DNA of 64,000 bases from AC-32 sp963755635. Lineage in GTDB: Bacteria > Actinomycetota > Thermoleophilia > Gaiellales > Gaiellaceae. The first letter of the stretch is position 1. Each line of letters opens with the position of its first letter. The notes under the pieces are model-generated. The model saw only the letters and a list, made by a program, of their open reading frames with translations. It made no database searches and had not been told where the DNA came from. The translations under genes were made by a program, and so were the position numbers. The stretch is taken from assembly GCA_963755635.1 (NCBI GenBank), contig CAVWKS010000019.1:186001-250000 (forward strand). Reading direction: 5' to 3'. Positions 1 through 7,742 of the stretch are shown piece after piece.

Positions 1-1001
1 GTCACGAACTGGAAGCGGTAGCCGAGCCCGGCGAGCTCCTCCTGGAAGCCCGCGATGGCGGCGTCGTCGAGATGGGCGCGCCAGTTGAACGACGGCGAGC
101 AGTTGTAGGCGAGCAGCTTGCCCGGGAACTCCGCGTGGATCGCCTGCGCGAACTCGCGCGCCTCGCCCATGTCGGGCGTCGCCGTCTCGAACCAGACGAG
201 GTCCGCATAGGGTGCCGCCGCCAGGCCGCGGGCGATCGTGGGCTCGAGGCCGGGACGAACACGGAAGAAGCCGTCGCCGGTGCGCTCGCCGGTCAGGAAC
301 TCTTCGTCCGCCGGGTCGGCGTCGCCGGTGATCAGCGTGGCGCTGAGCGCGTCCGTGCGCGCGACCAGCACGGTCGGGACACCGCAGACGTCCGCGGCGA
401 GCCGCGCCGCGTTCAGCATCTTCAGGTACTGGCTCGTCGGGATCAGCACCTTCCCGCCGAGGTGGCCGCACTTCTTCGCCGAGGAGAGCTGGTCCTCGAA
501 GTGGACGCCCGCGGCGCCCGCCTCGATGAACCCCTTCATCACTTCGAATGCGTTGAGAGGGCCGCCGAAGCCGGCCTCCGCGTCCGCGACGATCGGCGCG
601 AGCCAGTGGGTGCTCGTGTCGCCCTCGGCCGCGTGGATCTGGTCGGCGCGGAGCAGCGCGTTGTTCAGGCGGCGAACGAGCGCCGGGCCGCTGTTGGACG
701 GGTAGAGGCTCTGGTCGGGATAGGTGTGCCCGGCGAGGTTGCCGTCGGCCGCGACCTGCCAGCCGCTCAGGTAGATCGCCTTCAGGCCCGCCTTGACCAT
801 CTGCACGGCCTGGCCGCCCGTGAGCGCGCCGAGCGTCGGCACGTACTCCTCCGTCTGCAGGAGCTCCCAGAGGCGCTCCGCGCCCAGCTGCGCGAGCGTG
901 TGCTCGACATGGACCGTGCCCCGCAGGCGCTCCACGTCCTCGGCACTGTAGGGCCGCTCGATTCCTTCCCACCGGCCGTTGTGCTTGCCGTTACTGCTCA
1001 T
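1..1001 (-). CDS. aceA: Isocitrate lyase, 3' end cut by the window edge
   Basis: Isocitrate lyase cleaves isocitrate to glyoxylate and succinate, the first step of the glyoxylate bypass in the cytoplasm. About 333 residues are visible and the C-terminus runs off the left edge. The catalytic motif KKCGHLGGK is present around residues 176-184 (Cys178 is the predicted base), and YNCSPSFNW, a family signature, lies near the cut end. The start ATG at 1001 has AAAGGAG six bases upstream. The last codons of malate synthase overlap this start by 11 bases, so the two are one operon and probably translationally coupled. The reading frame is intact, unlike aceB upstream. The family assignment is firm; only the C-terminal length is unknown. 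Confidence 0.96.
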   Translation of the reverse strand, partial: MSSNGKHNGRWEGIERPYSAEDVERLRGTVHVEHTLAQLGAERLWELLQTEEYVPTLGALTGGQAVQMVKAGLKAIYLSGWQVAADGNLAGHTYPDQSLYPSNSGPALVRRLNNALLRADQIHAAEGDTSTHWLAPIVADAEAGFGGPLNAFEVMKGFIEAGAAGVHFEDQLSSAKKCGHLGGKVLIPTSQYLKMLNAARLAADVCGVPTVLVARTDALSATLITGDADPADEEFLTGERTGDGFFRVRPGLEPTIARGLAAAPYADLVWFETATPDMGEAREFAQAIHAEFPGKLLAYNCSPSFNWRAHLDDAAIAGFQEELAGLGYRFQFV

Positions 1002-2582
1002 AGCCGCTCCTTTCGATGTACCCGTAGGCCGGCAGGGTCAGGAACTCGACGAACTCGTCGCCGAGCGCCACCTGCTCGAAGATCTCCCGCGCCTCCTCGG
1101 CGCGGCTCTTGCCGTACACCTCGTCGCCGAACTCGGCCCGCAGCCGCTCCAGCTCCTCGTCGATCACGGTGCGCACCTGCTCGCGCTCGAAGTGCCCGTG
1201 GCGCACCCACTGCCAGACCTGCGAGCGCGCGATCTCGGCGGTGGCCGCGTCCTCCATCAGGTTGAAGATGGCCACGGCTCCGGTGCCGCGCAGCCAGGCG
1301 GAGAGGTACTGGATGCCGACGCTGACGTCGTTGCGCAGCCCCTCCTCGGTGATCTCGCCCGGGGTCGAGGCGACGTCGAGCAAGTCGTGCCGCGGACACC
1401 GAGACCTCCGGCCGCTGCCGGTCGAGCTGGTTCGGCCGCTCGCCGAGCACGCGGTCGAGCTCCTCCCGCGCGACGGGCACGAGGTCCGGATGCGCGACCC
1501 AGGTGCCGTCGAAGCCGTCGCCGGCCTCGCGCTGCTTGTCGTCACGCACCTTCGCCAGCGCGCGCTCGTTCAGCTCGGCGTCCTTGCGGCTCGGGATGAA
1601 AGCCGCCATGCCGCCCATCGCATGAGCGCCGCGCCGGTGGCAAGTCTTGACGAGCAGCTCGGTGTAGGCGCGCATGAAGGGCGCCGTCATGGTCACGCTG
1701 TTCCGGTCGGGGAGGACGAACTCCGGCCGGTCGCGGAACTTCTTGATCACGCTGAACATGTAGTCCCAGCGGCCCGCGTTCAGCCCGGCGGAGTGCTCGC
1801 GCAGCTCCCAGAGGATCTCGTCCATCTCGAACGCTGCGAGCACCGTCTCGATCAGCACCGTCGCCCTGATCGACCCGCGCGGCAGGCCGAGCGCCTCCTC
1901 GGCGTGGACGAAGACGTCGTTCCAGAGCCGTGCCTCGAGATGGCTCTCGAGCTTCGGCAGGTACAGGTAGGGCCCGCTGCCGCGCTCGAGCAGGCGCTCG
2001 CCGTTGTGGAAGAGGTACAGGCCGAAGTCGAACAGGCTCGCGGAGACCGGCTCGCCGTCGACGACGACGTGCCTGCTCGGGAAGGTGCCAGCCGCGCGGG
2101 CGCACGAGCAGCGTCGCGACCTCGTCGTCCAGGCGGTAGGTCTTCTCAGGCGTCTCGAGCTCGATCGTGCGCTCGATCGCGTCGATCAGGTTCGCCTGGC
2201 CCTCGACCATGTTGGGCCAGGTCGGGGAGTTGGCGTCCTCGAAGTCCGCCATGAACATCCGGGCTCCCGAGTTGAGGGCGTTGATCACCATCTTGCGGTC
2301 GGTCGGCCCGGTGATCTCGACCCGCCGGTCGAGGAGGTCGGGCGGAACCGGCTCGATCGCCCAGTCGGAGTCGCGGACCTCTCGGGTCTCGGGCAAGAAG
2401 TCGGGAAGCTCGCCGGCGTCGAGGCGGCGCTGCCGCTCGGCCCGCGCCTGGAGCAGCTCCTGCCGACGCGGCCCGAACGTGCGCTCGAGCTCCGCGACGA
2501 AGCCGAGCGCCTCCTCGGTCAGGATCTCGCCGCCCCGCGGGCCGGGATCGGCCGCGAGCTCGGCTCGTGCAAGCGTCGCCAC
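991..2582 (-). pseudogene. aceB: Malate synthase A, interrupted by two frameshifts as sequenced
   Basis: Malate synthase condenses glyoxylate with acetyl-CoA to malate and completes the glyoxylate bypass with aceA. Homology is continuous but moves through three frames. The N-terminal part includes VRPRGWHLPE, the middle part MGGMAAFIPS, and the C-terminal part DLLDVASTPGEITEEGLRND to the stop at 991. The shifts lie near 2071-2078 and 1383-1390; removing one base at each restores one reading frame of about 530 codons, the normal A-type length. A GTG start at 2582 overlaps the stop of the upstream small gene (TAGTG). There is no internal stop within the correct frames and no deletion, so sequencing error is as likely as a recent pseudogene. 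Identity of the family is certain. Confidence 0.9.
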
Positions 2583-2776
2583 TACTCGTTCGCGTGGTCG
2601 CGCTCGCAGAAGTCCGGGCACGTGCAGGGGGCCGAGTCTGCCGCGGTCACGACGTAGCGGTCACGCGAGCCCGAGGGCTTGCCGCGGGCCACGACCCGCA
2701 CGTGTCCGTTGCCGTTGCCGTTCGTCCGCTCGTCGCCGCCCGCGCGGCCGCGGAGCCGGGAGAACAACCGTGTCAT
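2582..2776 (-). CDS. Small basic protein with a CxCxxxC motif, first gene of the glyoxylate operon
   Basis: I do not recognise this 64-residue protein. It is basic and Gly/Asn-rich in the middle and ends with a cysteine motif, CTCPDFCERD, that could bind zinc or be redox active. The ATG at 2776 was chosen because AAAGGA lies eight bases upstream; an ATG at 2785 sits directly on that ribosome site. The stop codon overlaps the aceB GTG start as TAGTG, so expression of the two is probably coupled. Position as the first gene of an aceB-aceA operon suggests a link to the glyoxylate bypass, but no function can be given from sequence. Confidence 0.55.
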   Translation of the reverse strand: MTRLFSRLRGRAGGDERTNGNGNGHVRVVARGKPSGSRDRYVVTAADSAPCTCPDFCERDHANE

Positions 2777-2815
2777 CGCCGCCATCCTTTCGTTGTGGGA
2801 TCCAGAATTGCTGTT

Positions 2816-2854
2816 ATAGGACGGTGTTTCCATAGATCGCACCGTAAAACCTAT
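2816..2854. promoter_or_regulatory. Inverted repeat upstream of the glyoxylate operon, candidate operator
   Basis: Two nested inverted elements are visible: ATAGG at 2816-2820 with CCTAT at 2850-2854, and ACGGTG at 2821-2826 with CACCGT at 2840-2845. They lie between the divergent small gene ending the operon leader (start 2776) and the plus-strand gene at 2859, where the operon promoter must be. A TATAAC hexamer (minus strand, about 2812-2817) could be a -10 element. The symmetry suggests binding of a dimeric regulator; which one is unknown. Confidence 0.4.
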
Positions 2855-2858
2855 CATC

Positions 2859-3080
2859 TTGGATCCGAAATGCCTACCCGTGCCCGTTGGGCACAGGCGT
2901 GGCATAGTCAGCAGCCGCGTGCTCGACCCGGAACTCGCCGCCGTCCTGCTCTCAGTCGCCCTCGCGGCCCTGCTCGCGGTCCCGGAGCTGAGGAAGAAGC
3001 TTCGGCGCGCCGAGCAGCGCTGCGAGAGGTGCGGGCGGCGGATCCTCCTCGGCGAGCGAACGTGCGACTGCGACGGCTGA
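2859..3080 (+). CDS. Small membrane protein with a C-terminal zinc-ribbon-like tail
   Basis: This short frame encodes one hydrophobic segment (LAAVLLSVALAALLAVPEL) followed by a basic stretch and the cysteine pattern CERCGRRILLGERTCDC, which looks like a minimal zinc ribbon (CxxC and CxC). The start is uncertain: TTG at 2859 gives 73 residues, and GTG at 2918 gives about 54 and begins just before the membrane segment. Neither has a clear ribosome site. The gene is divergent from the glyoxylate operon and shares the upstream region with the candidate operator. Small proteins of this kind are common in actinobacteria; function unknown. Confidence 0.45.
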   Translation: MDPKCLPVPVGHRRGIVSSRVLDPELAAVLLSVALAALLAVPELRKKLRRAEQRCERCGRRILLGERTCDCDG

Positions 3081-3258
3081 GAGAGTGGGCGCCGACCCGC
3101 CCTGACCTGCGGGTCTTCGCCGGCTACTGCCTCGCGCCTCGGCGGTCTACATCGCGATCGGCGTCACGGTTGTCGACTTCCTGCTCTCGTTCTGGGTGGC
3201 CGTCGCCTACGTGGTCGTGAGCCGCCTGGGCGATCCCGACCGCGGTGAGGAGGTTCCT

Positions 3259-3978
3259 GTGAGCTGGGCGGCCCACGACATGGAGCCCTACGCGTTCCAG
3301 CGCCACCTCGGGCTGAAGGTCGCCTTCGTCCCGCTGCTGATCGGCTCGTACTCGCCGGACATGATGACCAAGTGGTTCGTCTACGGGATCCACATCGGCC
3401 CGTGGAAGCTGAAGGCGACCGACCCGGCACAGTTCCACCGCGGCTGGCCGGGCTTCGGCTTCACGCACTCCCTGATCTACGGGCTGGTGATCGGCCTGCT
3501 GATCTGGAAGGTCTTCGACAGCAAGCTCTGGGGCGTCAGCTTCATCATCGGCCAGTTCGCGCACGCGCTGACGGACACGGGCGACACGGTCGGAACGATG
3601 CTGCTCTTCCCGTGGACGCACCACTTCTACCTCGGCGCCTGGGCCTACGCGGGCCAGACAGGGCGCATGACCGACGCCGCCGCCTACTTCAGCGGGCTCG
3701 GCTGCATGTGGGACGCGGTCTGGATCGTCTACGGGTTCTTCGCCTGGCGCGTCGTCACCGGCAGCTACTTCGACTCCTACATCTACCGGGCCGACGCGTT
3801 CTGGCCCTGGCTCAACCGCTGGGTGCCGCGGGGCGCGCTGCTGGCGCTCTACCGCGCGGCGTTCTTCTACGGCACCTCACGCTGGATCGCGTGGACGATC
3901 TGGGCGCACGTGATCCACCACTACCCGTACGACCTCAGCTGGGGCGGCCCGCACTGGGTACCCGCAGCGCACCCGTAG
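3259..3978 (+). CDS. Multi-pass membrane protein, membrane-bound metal-dependent hydrolase-like
   Basis: A 239-residue polytopic membrane protein with conserved-looking histidines in FHRGWPGFGFTHSLIYG, QFAHALTD and near the C-terminus (HVIHHYPYD). This pattern of His/Asp residues flanked by membrane helices resembles the YdjM/DUF457 group of membrane-bound metal-dependent hydrolases; the substrate of that group is unclear. The GTG start at 3259 is preceded by AGGAGG at five bases, the best ribosome site here. The same frame remains open and strongly hydrophobic upstream to about 3130 (YIAIGVTVVDFLLSFWVAVA), so an extra N-terminal helix from an upstream start is possible. The stop at 3976-3978 is followed immediately by the structured RNA candidate. 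Confidence 0.7.
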   Translation: MSWAAHDMEPYAFQRHLGLKVAFVPLLIGSYSPDMMTKWFVYGIHIGPWKLKATDPAQFHRGWPGFGFTHSLIYGLVIGLLIWKVFDSKLWGVSFIIGQFAHALTDTGDTVGTMLLFPWTHHFYLGAWAYAGQTGRMTDAAAYFSGLGCMWDAVWIVYGFFAWRVVTGSYFDSYIYRADAFWPWLNRWVPRGALLALYRAAFFYGTSRWIAWTIWAHVIHHYPYDLSWGGPHWVPAAHP

Positions 3979-4140
3979 GAGGGTTTGGCGGAGCCTTGCT
4001 CGTCGTCGGGGTGCGATGGCCGTTCCGAGGCAAGGACGCAGGGAGGCTCAATAGTGGATAGCTATTGGGCCGACTGAGGACGCCGCCTCGGGGCGGACAG
4101 CGCGGCCCGGCGGCACAGTCCAGGCTTCGTCAAGCCCTCC
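3978..4140 (+). ncRNA. Rod-shaped structured RNA candidate upstream of the NlpC/P60 gene
   Basis: Four stacked helices can be read directly. P1 pairs 3978-3995 with 4123-4140 over 18 positions, three of them G-U. P1b pairs 4005-4015 with 4101-4111 (one mismatch, two G-U). P2 pairs 4020-4031 with 4085-4096 over 12 positions, two G-U. P3 pairs 4045-4054 with 4062-4071 over 10 positions, one G-U, closing a 7-nt loop TGGATAG. The loop between P2 and P3 carries AGGACGC on both strands. All eight non-Watson-Crick pairs except one are G-U when read as plus-strand RNA and would be A-C on the other strand, which argues for selection on RNA transcribed rightward. It starts at the last base of the upstream stop codon and ends 29 bases before the NlpC/P60 start, so it may be a leader element or a free small RNA. 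I cannot assign it to a named family. Confidence 0.6.
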
Positions 4141-4169
4141 TCAACCTCAGCGTGTGCAACGATCCAACG

Positions 4170-5159
4170 ATGCGCCGGCACCTGCTCGTGGCCGTGTCGA
4201 TGCTCGCGGCGCTCGCCTTCGCCCAGAGCGCGTTCGCCGGCGGAATCGCGGAGGTGCGCAGCGGCACGGGCCGGCTGCTCGCCACCGCCGGGCCCGGCAC
4301 GTTCGCGACGACCTACGACGCCGGCTGGACGCTCCGCTTCGACTCCGCGAGCCGCAGCACCCGCGGCGTCGAGCTGCGCGGCGTCTCGGTCGCCGGCGGG
4401 AAGGTCTACGCCGAGCGGGTCTTCGTCCCCGCGCAAGGGCTGCGCGGCGCACGCGTCCAGGGCCTGCAGGTGGACGGCCACACGGTCACGGCGCGGCCGA
4501 ACACGCTCGTCCCGCTCGGGCCGGGGAGCTACCTCGTCGTGCTGCAGGAGGCGGTCGTGCCCGGCGAGGGCAGCGGCGTCGTCGGCCTGCGCATCGTGTC
4601 GGGCGACTCGTCGCTGGGGCTCGACCCCGGAACCCAGCTTCTGATCGGGCTCGCGCGCGCCGCCCAGCCGACCGTCGCGCATCACCAGGAGCGGCTCGCG
4701 TGGCTCGCGCTCGGAGTCTCTGGCCACGGCGCCGACACGGGCGAGCAGGGCGCCTTCCCGGAGCTCTTCGCAGTTCCGAGCTCGGGGCCGCGGGGCGCCC
4801 GCGCGGTCGCGATCGCCGAGCGCTACCTCGGCGTGCCGTACCTCTGGGGCGGGGCCGACCCGCTCACCGGCTTCGACTGCTCGGGGCTCGCGATGTACGT
4901 CTACGCCCAGCTCGGCGTCAGCCTCACGCACTACACCGGCGCGCAGTGGTTCGAGGGCGCCCACGTGGCCCCGTCGCAGCTCGAGCCCGGCGACCTCGTC
5001 TTCTTCGAGCCGAGCGCGCGCGGGCCGCAACACGAAGGCATCTACATCGGCGACGGCCTCTTCATCCAGGCTCCGCACACAGGTGACGTCGTGAAGATCT
5101 CCTCGCTCGACGAGCCGTCGTACCGCTTCGGCTACGTGGGCGCCGTCCGGCCGGGCTAG
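4170..5159 (+). CDS. Secreted NlpC/P60 peptidoglycan endopeptidase
   Basis: This 329-residue protein should cut peptide stems in the cell wall. Residues 1-24 form a signal peptide (MRRHLLVAVSMLAALAFAQ). The middle, about 25-205, is a beta-rich region of unknown type. The C-terminal NlpC/P60 domain (about 212-329) has the catalytic Cys237 in FDCSGLAMY, His288 in QHEGIYIGDG and a third polar residue, His303, plus the usual GDLVFF. ATG 4170 was chosen because it begins the signal peptide; no good ribosome site is seen. The gene follows the structured RNA candidate closely. The downstream sco gene is convergent and overlaps by four bases. Confidence 0.88.
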   Translation: MRRHLLVAVSMLAALAFAQSAFAGGIAEVRSGTGRLLATAGPGTFATTYDAGWTLRFDSASRSTRGVELRGVSVAGGKVYAERVFVPAQGLRGARVQGLQVDGHTVTARPNTLVPLGPGSYLVVLQEAVVPGEGSGVVGLRIVSGDSSLGLDPGTQLLIGLARAAQPTVAHHQERLAWLALGVSGHGADTGEQGAFPELFAVPSSGPRGARAVAIAERYLGVPYLWGGADPLTGFDCSGLAMYVYAQLGVSLTHYTGAQWFEGAHVAPSQLEPGDLVFFEPSARGPQHEGIYIGDGLFIQAPHTGDVVKISSLDEPSYRFGYVGAVRPG

Positions 5160-5845
5160 CCGGCGCGCTCGGCGGCCAACTGCTTGAGCACCGTGGCGAC
5201 ATCCCCGCCCTGGAAGGGGTAGAGGAACAGCGCCCGCTCGTAGCCGGCGGCGTCGACGACGTACGACGCCTCGGTATGCGCGACGTTGTGCACGGTGATT
5301 CCGTCGACGACCTTCTTGTCGTCGAGCACGCCGATCTTGTAGTCCTTCCAGACACGCTTGAGCTGGGGGTAGCGGCCGACGGCCCAGTGCCACTGCGGCG
5401 GCAGGCGCCACTTCTTCGCGTCCCTGCGGAAGGCGGCGCGCGACTGCGCCCACGGGTTGACGCTGACGGCCAGGATCGCCGCCCGCTGCGTCGCGGGCAC
5501 CGACGCCAGCGCGTCCTCGAGCTGCTGCGCCTCCAGCGGGCAGAGGGTCGTGCAGACCGGGTCGATGAAGGTGACGATCAACGGCCTGCCGCGGAAGTGG
5601 CCGGGCGAGACCGGGGCGCCGGACGCATCCGCGAGGTGGAACCCCGGAGCACGCTGCTTGCCGGCCGGCCACGTCGCGGCGGGCCGGCCGGGGATCGTCG
5701 AGACCCCCGGAGAGCCCTTCGAGCCGTGCACGAGCGCGACCCCTGCCCCGAGCGCCACCCCGAGCGCCAGGGCGGCCGCGATCCACTGCCAGGCCGACAG
5801 GCGCGGCCAGCCCGTGCGTCTGGCAGTTGGCTCGTTCGTGGACAT
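5156..5845 (-). CDS. SCO1/SenC family copper chaperone, membrane anchored
   Basis: SCO proteins deliver copper to, or reduce, the CuA site of cytochrome oxidase subunit II. The 229-residue product has one N-terminal membrane anchor (about residues 18-38) and an exported thioredoxin-like domain. The metal ligands are present: C98 and C102 in DPVCTTLCP and H190 in NVAHTEASY. The oxidase cluster begins 1 kb away, which fits a role in CuA assembly. The start at 5845 places the anchor near the N-terminus; a GTG at 5887 would add 14 residues. The 3' end overlaps the convergent NlpC/P60 gene by four bases. Confidence 0.88.
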   Translation of the reverse strand: MSTNEPTARRTGWPRLSAWQWIAAALALGVALGAGVALVHGSKGSPGVSTIPGRPAATWPAGKQRAPGFHLADASGAPVSPGHFRGRPLIVTFIDPVCTTLCPLEAQQLEDALASVPATQRAAILAVSVNPWAQSRAAFRRDAKKWRLPPQWHWAVGRYPQLKRVWKDYKIGVLDDKKVVDGITVHNVAHTEASYVVDAAGYERALFLYPFQGGDVATVLKQLAAERAG

Positions 5846-5940
5846 CCTCGACCCGATGCCGAGGATACACCGACAGATTCTCACCACCTTCTTAGAGCTG
5901 TCTCATGCCCCTCTCAGGGTGCCCGTCCAAGATGCCGGAC

Positions 5941-6135
5941 ATGAGCACACCAACCATCCTCATCATCAACGCAGTCGTCGCGATCGGCCTGCTCACCGCC
6001 CTCGCGATGATCATGGCCCTGGGTCACCGGGCCGCAGGCTCGAAGTCTCGGCGCTCCGCGCGCTGGTCGAAGCCGCTCGAGCTGGAGCTCGTGCGCGACC
6101 GGCCCGCGGAGCGCACTCTCGACCGGGCCGCGTGA
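5941..6135 (+). CDS. Small single-pass membrane protein
   Basis: A 64-residue protein with one membrane helix (ILIINAVVAIGLLTALAMIM, about residues 6-26) and a basic C-terminal tail ending RTLDRAA. The ATG at 5941 starts just before the helix; there is no strong ribosome site. It lies between the Sco-like gene (divergent) and the oxidase cluster and is followed by a strong terminator hairpin, which supports it as a separate transcript. No family recognised. Confidence 0.5.
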   Translation: MSTPTILIINAVVAIGLLTALAMIMALGHRAAGSKSRRSARWSKPLELELVRDRPAERTLDRAA

Positions 6136-6141
6136 GCGTGA

Positions 6142-6177
6142 GACACCTCCGGGGGCCCCCTTTCCCCCGGAGGTGTC
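6142..6177 (+). terminator. Strong hairpin terminator
   Basis: GACACCTCCGGGGG (6142-6155) pairs perfectly with CCCCCGGAGGTGTC (6164-6177) around an 8-nt loop. It sits seven bases after the stop of the small membrane protein and before the oxidase cluster. There is no T-run, as is common in GC-rich actinobacteria. Confidence 0.75.
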
Positions 6178-6210
6178 GGTTCTCCTGGACGTTCAGCGAA
6201 GCATCGTGTA

Positions 6211-6879
6211 ATGATCCGCTCCGCTGTGGTCGGGAAGCTCGTCGGGGTCGGCGTGGGCGTTGCAGTCGCCGGGATCCTGATTGGCTTCTACGTGGCCAAC
6301 TGGTTGCTGAGCGGCCCGCCCAACTACACGCCGCCGACTGACAGCAGGGGCGCGCACATCACGATCCAGACGGTCGCCGCCGTCGGCCCGAAGCTCGCGC
6401 CGCACGAGAACTGGGTCTCGTACCTGATCCGCAAGAACGGCAAGTGGGAGCGGAGCACGATCTGGACGGTGCCGGCGAACACGCTCGTCCACGTGACCGT
6501 CTACCAGTTCGACGGCGCCAGCGGCCTGCGCAATGAATTCCTCGCGGGCACGCAGGGCCTGGCCGGTCAGGCAACGCTCGACGGCAAGCCGTTCAAGACG
6601 ATCAAGCCCGACCTCGCCTCCCATACGTTCGCGATTCCGCAGCTCGGCGTCCTCGTTCCGCTCAAGGGCGTGGCCGACGACGCCAAGAACCAGTGCGAAT
6701 ACGCGCCGTGTGACCCGAAGTCGATGGCGCACACGACCATCACCTTCACCTTCCGGACGCGGAAGAAGGGCAAGTTCCGCTGGCAGTGCTTCGTGCCCTG
6801 CGCAGCCGGATTCCAGTTCGGCTTCGGCGGCCCGATGCAGACGATCGGCTACATGGACGGGTTCATCAACGTCGTCTAG
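6211..6879 (+). CDS. Membrane-anchored cupredoxin-like protein with a degenerate CuA site
   Basis: A 222-residue protein with an N-terminal membrane helix (about 8-33) and an exported cupredoxin-like domain. It resembles subunit II in layout. ASHTFAIPQLGV (H138) corresponds to the first CuA ligand segment of the true subunit II downstream (DVIHSFWAINLGV). QCFVPCAAGFQFG keeps the CuA cysteine spacing (C193, C197) but has Phe201 and Gly204 where CuA needs His and Met. It therefore probably does not hold a normal CuA centre. It is the first gene of the oxidase cluster, and its stop is only a few bases from the coxB start, so it should be made with the oxidase as an accessory subunit. The role is inferred. 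Confidence 0.65.
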   Translation: MIRSAVVGKLVGVGVGVAVAGILIGFYVANWLLSGPPNYTPPTDSRGAHITIQTVAAVGPKLAPHENWVSYLIRKNGKWERSTIWTVPANTLVHVTVYQFDGASGLRNEFLAGTQGLAGQATLDGKPFKTIKPDLASHTFAIPQLGVLVPLKGVADDAKNQCEYAPCDPKSMAHTTITFTFRTRKKGKFRWQCFVPCAAGFQFGFGGPMQTIGYMDGFINVV

Positions 6880-6884
6880 CGTCG

Positions 6885-7742
6885 ATGGCGACCGTTGAGG
6901 CACATAGGCCCGCCGACGTACCCCACGGCCGCCGGCTGCTCCTGATCTGGCTCGTCCTGAGCGCGGCCCTGACGCCGATCTCCGTGTTCGTGATCGGCCC
7001 GCTGATCCCGCCGGGGAACGGGAGCGAGCAAGCGCAGGGACAGGTCTTCGACAACCAGGTGCTGATCGGCTTCAGCACCCCCATCCTCGTTTTCGTGGTG
7101 GTCATGCTCGCCTACACGCTGATCACCTTCCGGCAGCGGCCCGCGGCACTCGAGGGTCTGCCGGTCCGCGGAGACTCGGGTCTCCAGATCTTCTGGATCG
7201 TGATCACGTCGGTCTCGGTCCTCATCCTCGCGGGGTTCGGCACCTACGAGCTGGTCAAGGACGGCGCCGGCGGCGGCCAGGGACCGAGCGCCACCTTCCT
7301 TCCTCCGTCGCACGAGAAGGCCATGGACGTCCAGGTGATCGCCCAGCAGTGGGAGTTCACCTACCGCTACCCCACGTTCGGCGGCCTCGAGACGCCCCAC
7401 CTCTACCTCCCCGCCGACACGCTGATCCGCCTGCACGTGACGTCGCTCGACGTGATTCATTCCTTCTGGGCGATCAACCTCGGCGTCAAGGCCGACGCCA
7501 ACCCCGGTGAGGACAACGTCGTCTACGTGCACACCAAGCATCCGCTCAAGCTCAACATCCGCTGCGCCGAGCTCTGCGGGCTCTGGCACGGCTACATGTT
7601 CGACGAGCAGGGGCAGGTGCTCTCCGCCCCAGCCTTCGCAGCCGCGATGCAGCTGCAGAAGAAGCTCTACGGGGCGATCCTCAAGGAGCTGCCTCCCTAC
7701 TCGACCACCTACTCCCCCGAACCGCAATTGAGGGCCGGATGA
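6885..7742 (+). CDS. ctaC: Cytochrome c oxidase subunit II
   Basis: Subunit II receives electrons from cytochrome c at its CuA centre and passes them to subunit I. The 285-residue protein has two membrane helices (about 18-40 and 60-82, with a third hydrophobic stretch near 101-122) and a periplasm-facing cupredoxin domain. The full CuA set is present: H192 in VIHSFW, and C227, C231, H235 and M238 in CAELCGLWHGYM. ATG 6885 is close to the previous stop. The stop overlaps the subunit I start as ATGA, so the cluster is one operon. Confidence 0.95.
   Translation: MATVEAHRPADVPHGRRLLLIWLVLSAALTPISVFVIGPLIPPGNGSEQAQGQVFDNQVLIGFSTPILVFVVVMLAYTLITFRQRPAALEGLPVRGDSGLQIFWIVITSVSVLILAGFGTYELVKDGAGGGQGPSATFLPPSHEKAMDVQVIAQQWEFTYRYPTFGGLETPHLYLPADTLIRLHVTSLDVIHSFWAINLGVKADANPGEDNVVYVHTKHPLKLNIRCAELCGLWHGYMFDEQGQVLSAPAFAAAMQLQKKLYGAILKELPPYSTTYSPEPQLRAG

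Noticed and set aside
3978..4140. c-di-AMP (ydaO) riboswitch upstream of NlpC/P60
   Set aside because: The conserved ydaO sequence elements and its pseudoknotted architecture are not seen; the structure is a single unbranched rod.
4062..5870. A 602-codon minus-strand open frame
   Set aside because: It runs antisense through the NlpC/P60 gene and out of frame through the SCO1 gene; both of those have clear catalytic motifs in their own frames.
6193..7727. Minus-strand open frames opposite the cupredoxin and subunit II genes
   Set aside because: They mirror well-supported oxidase genes and have shadow-type composition.
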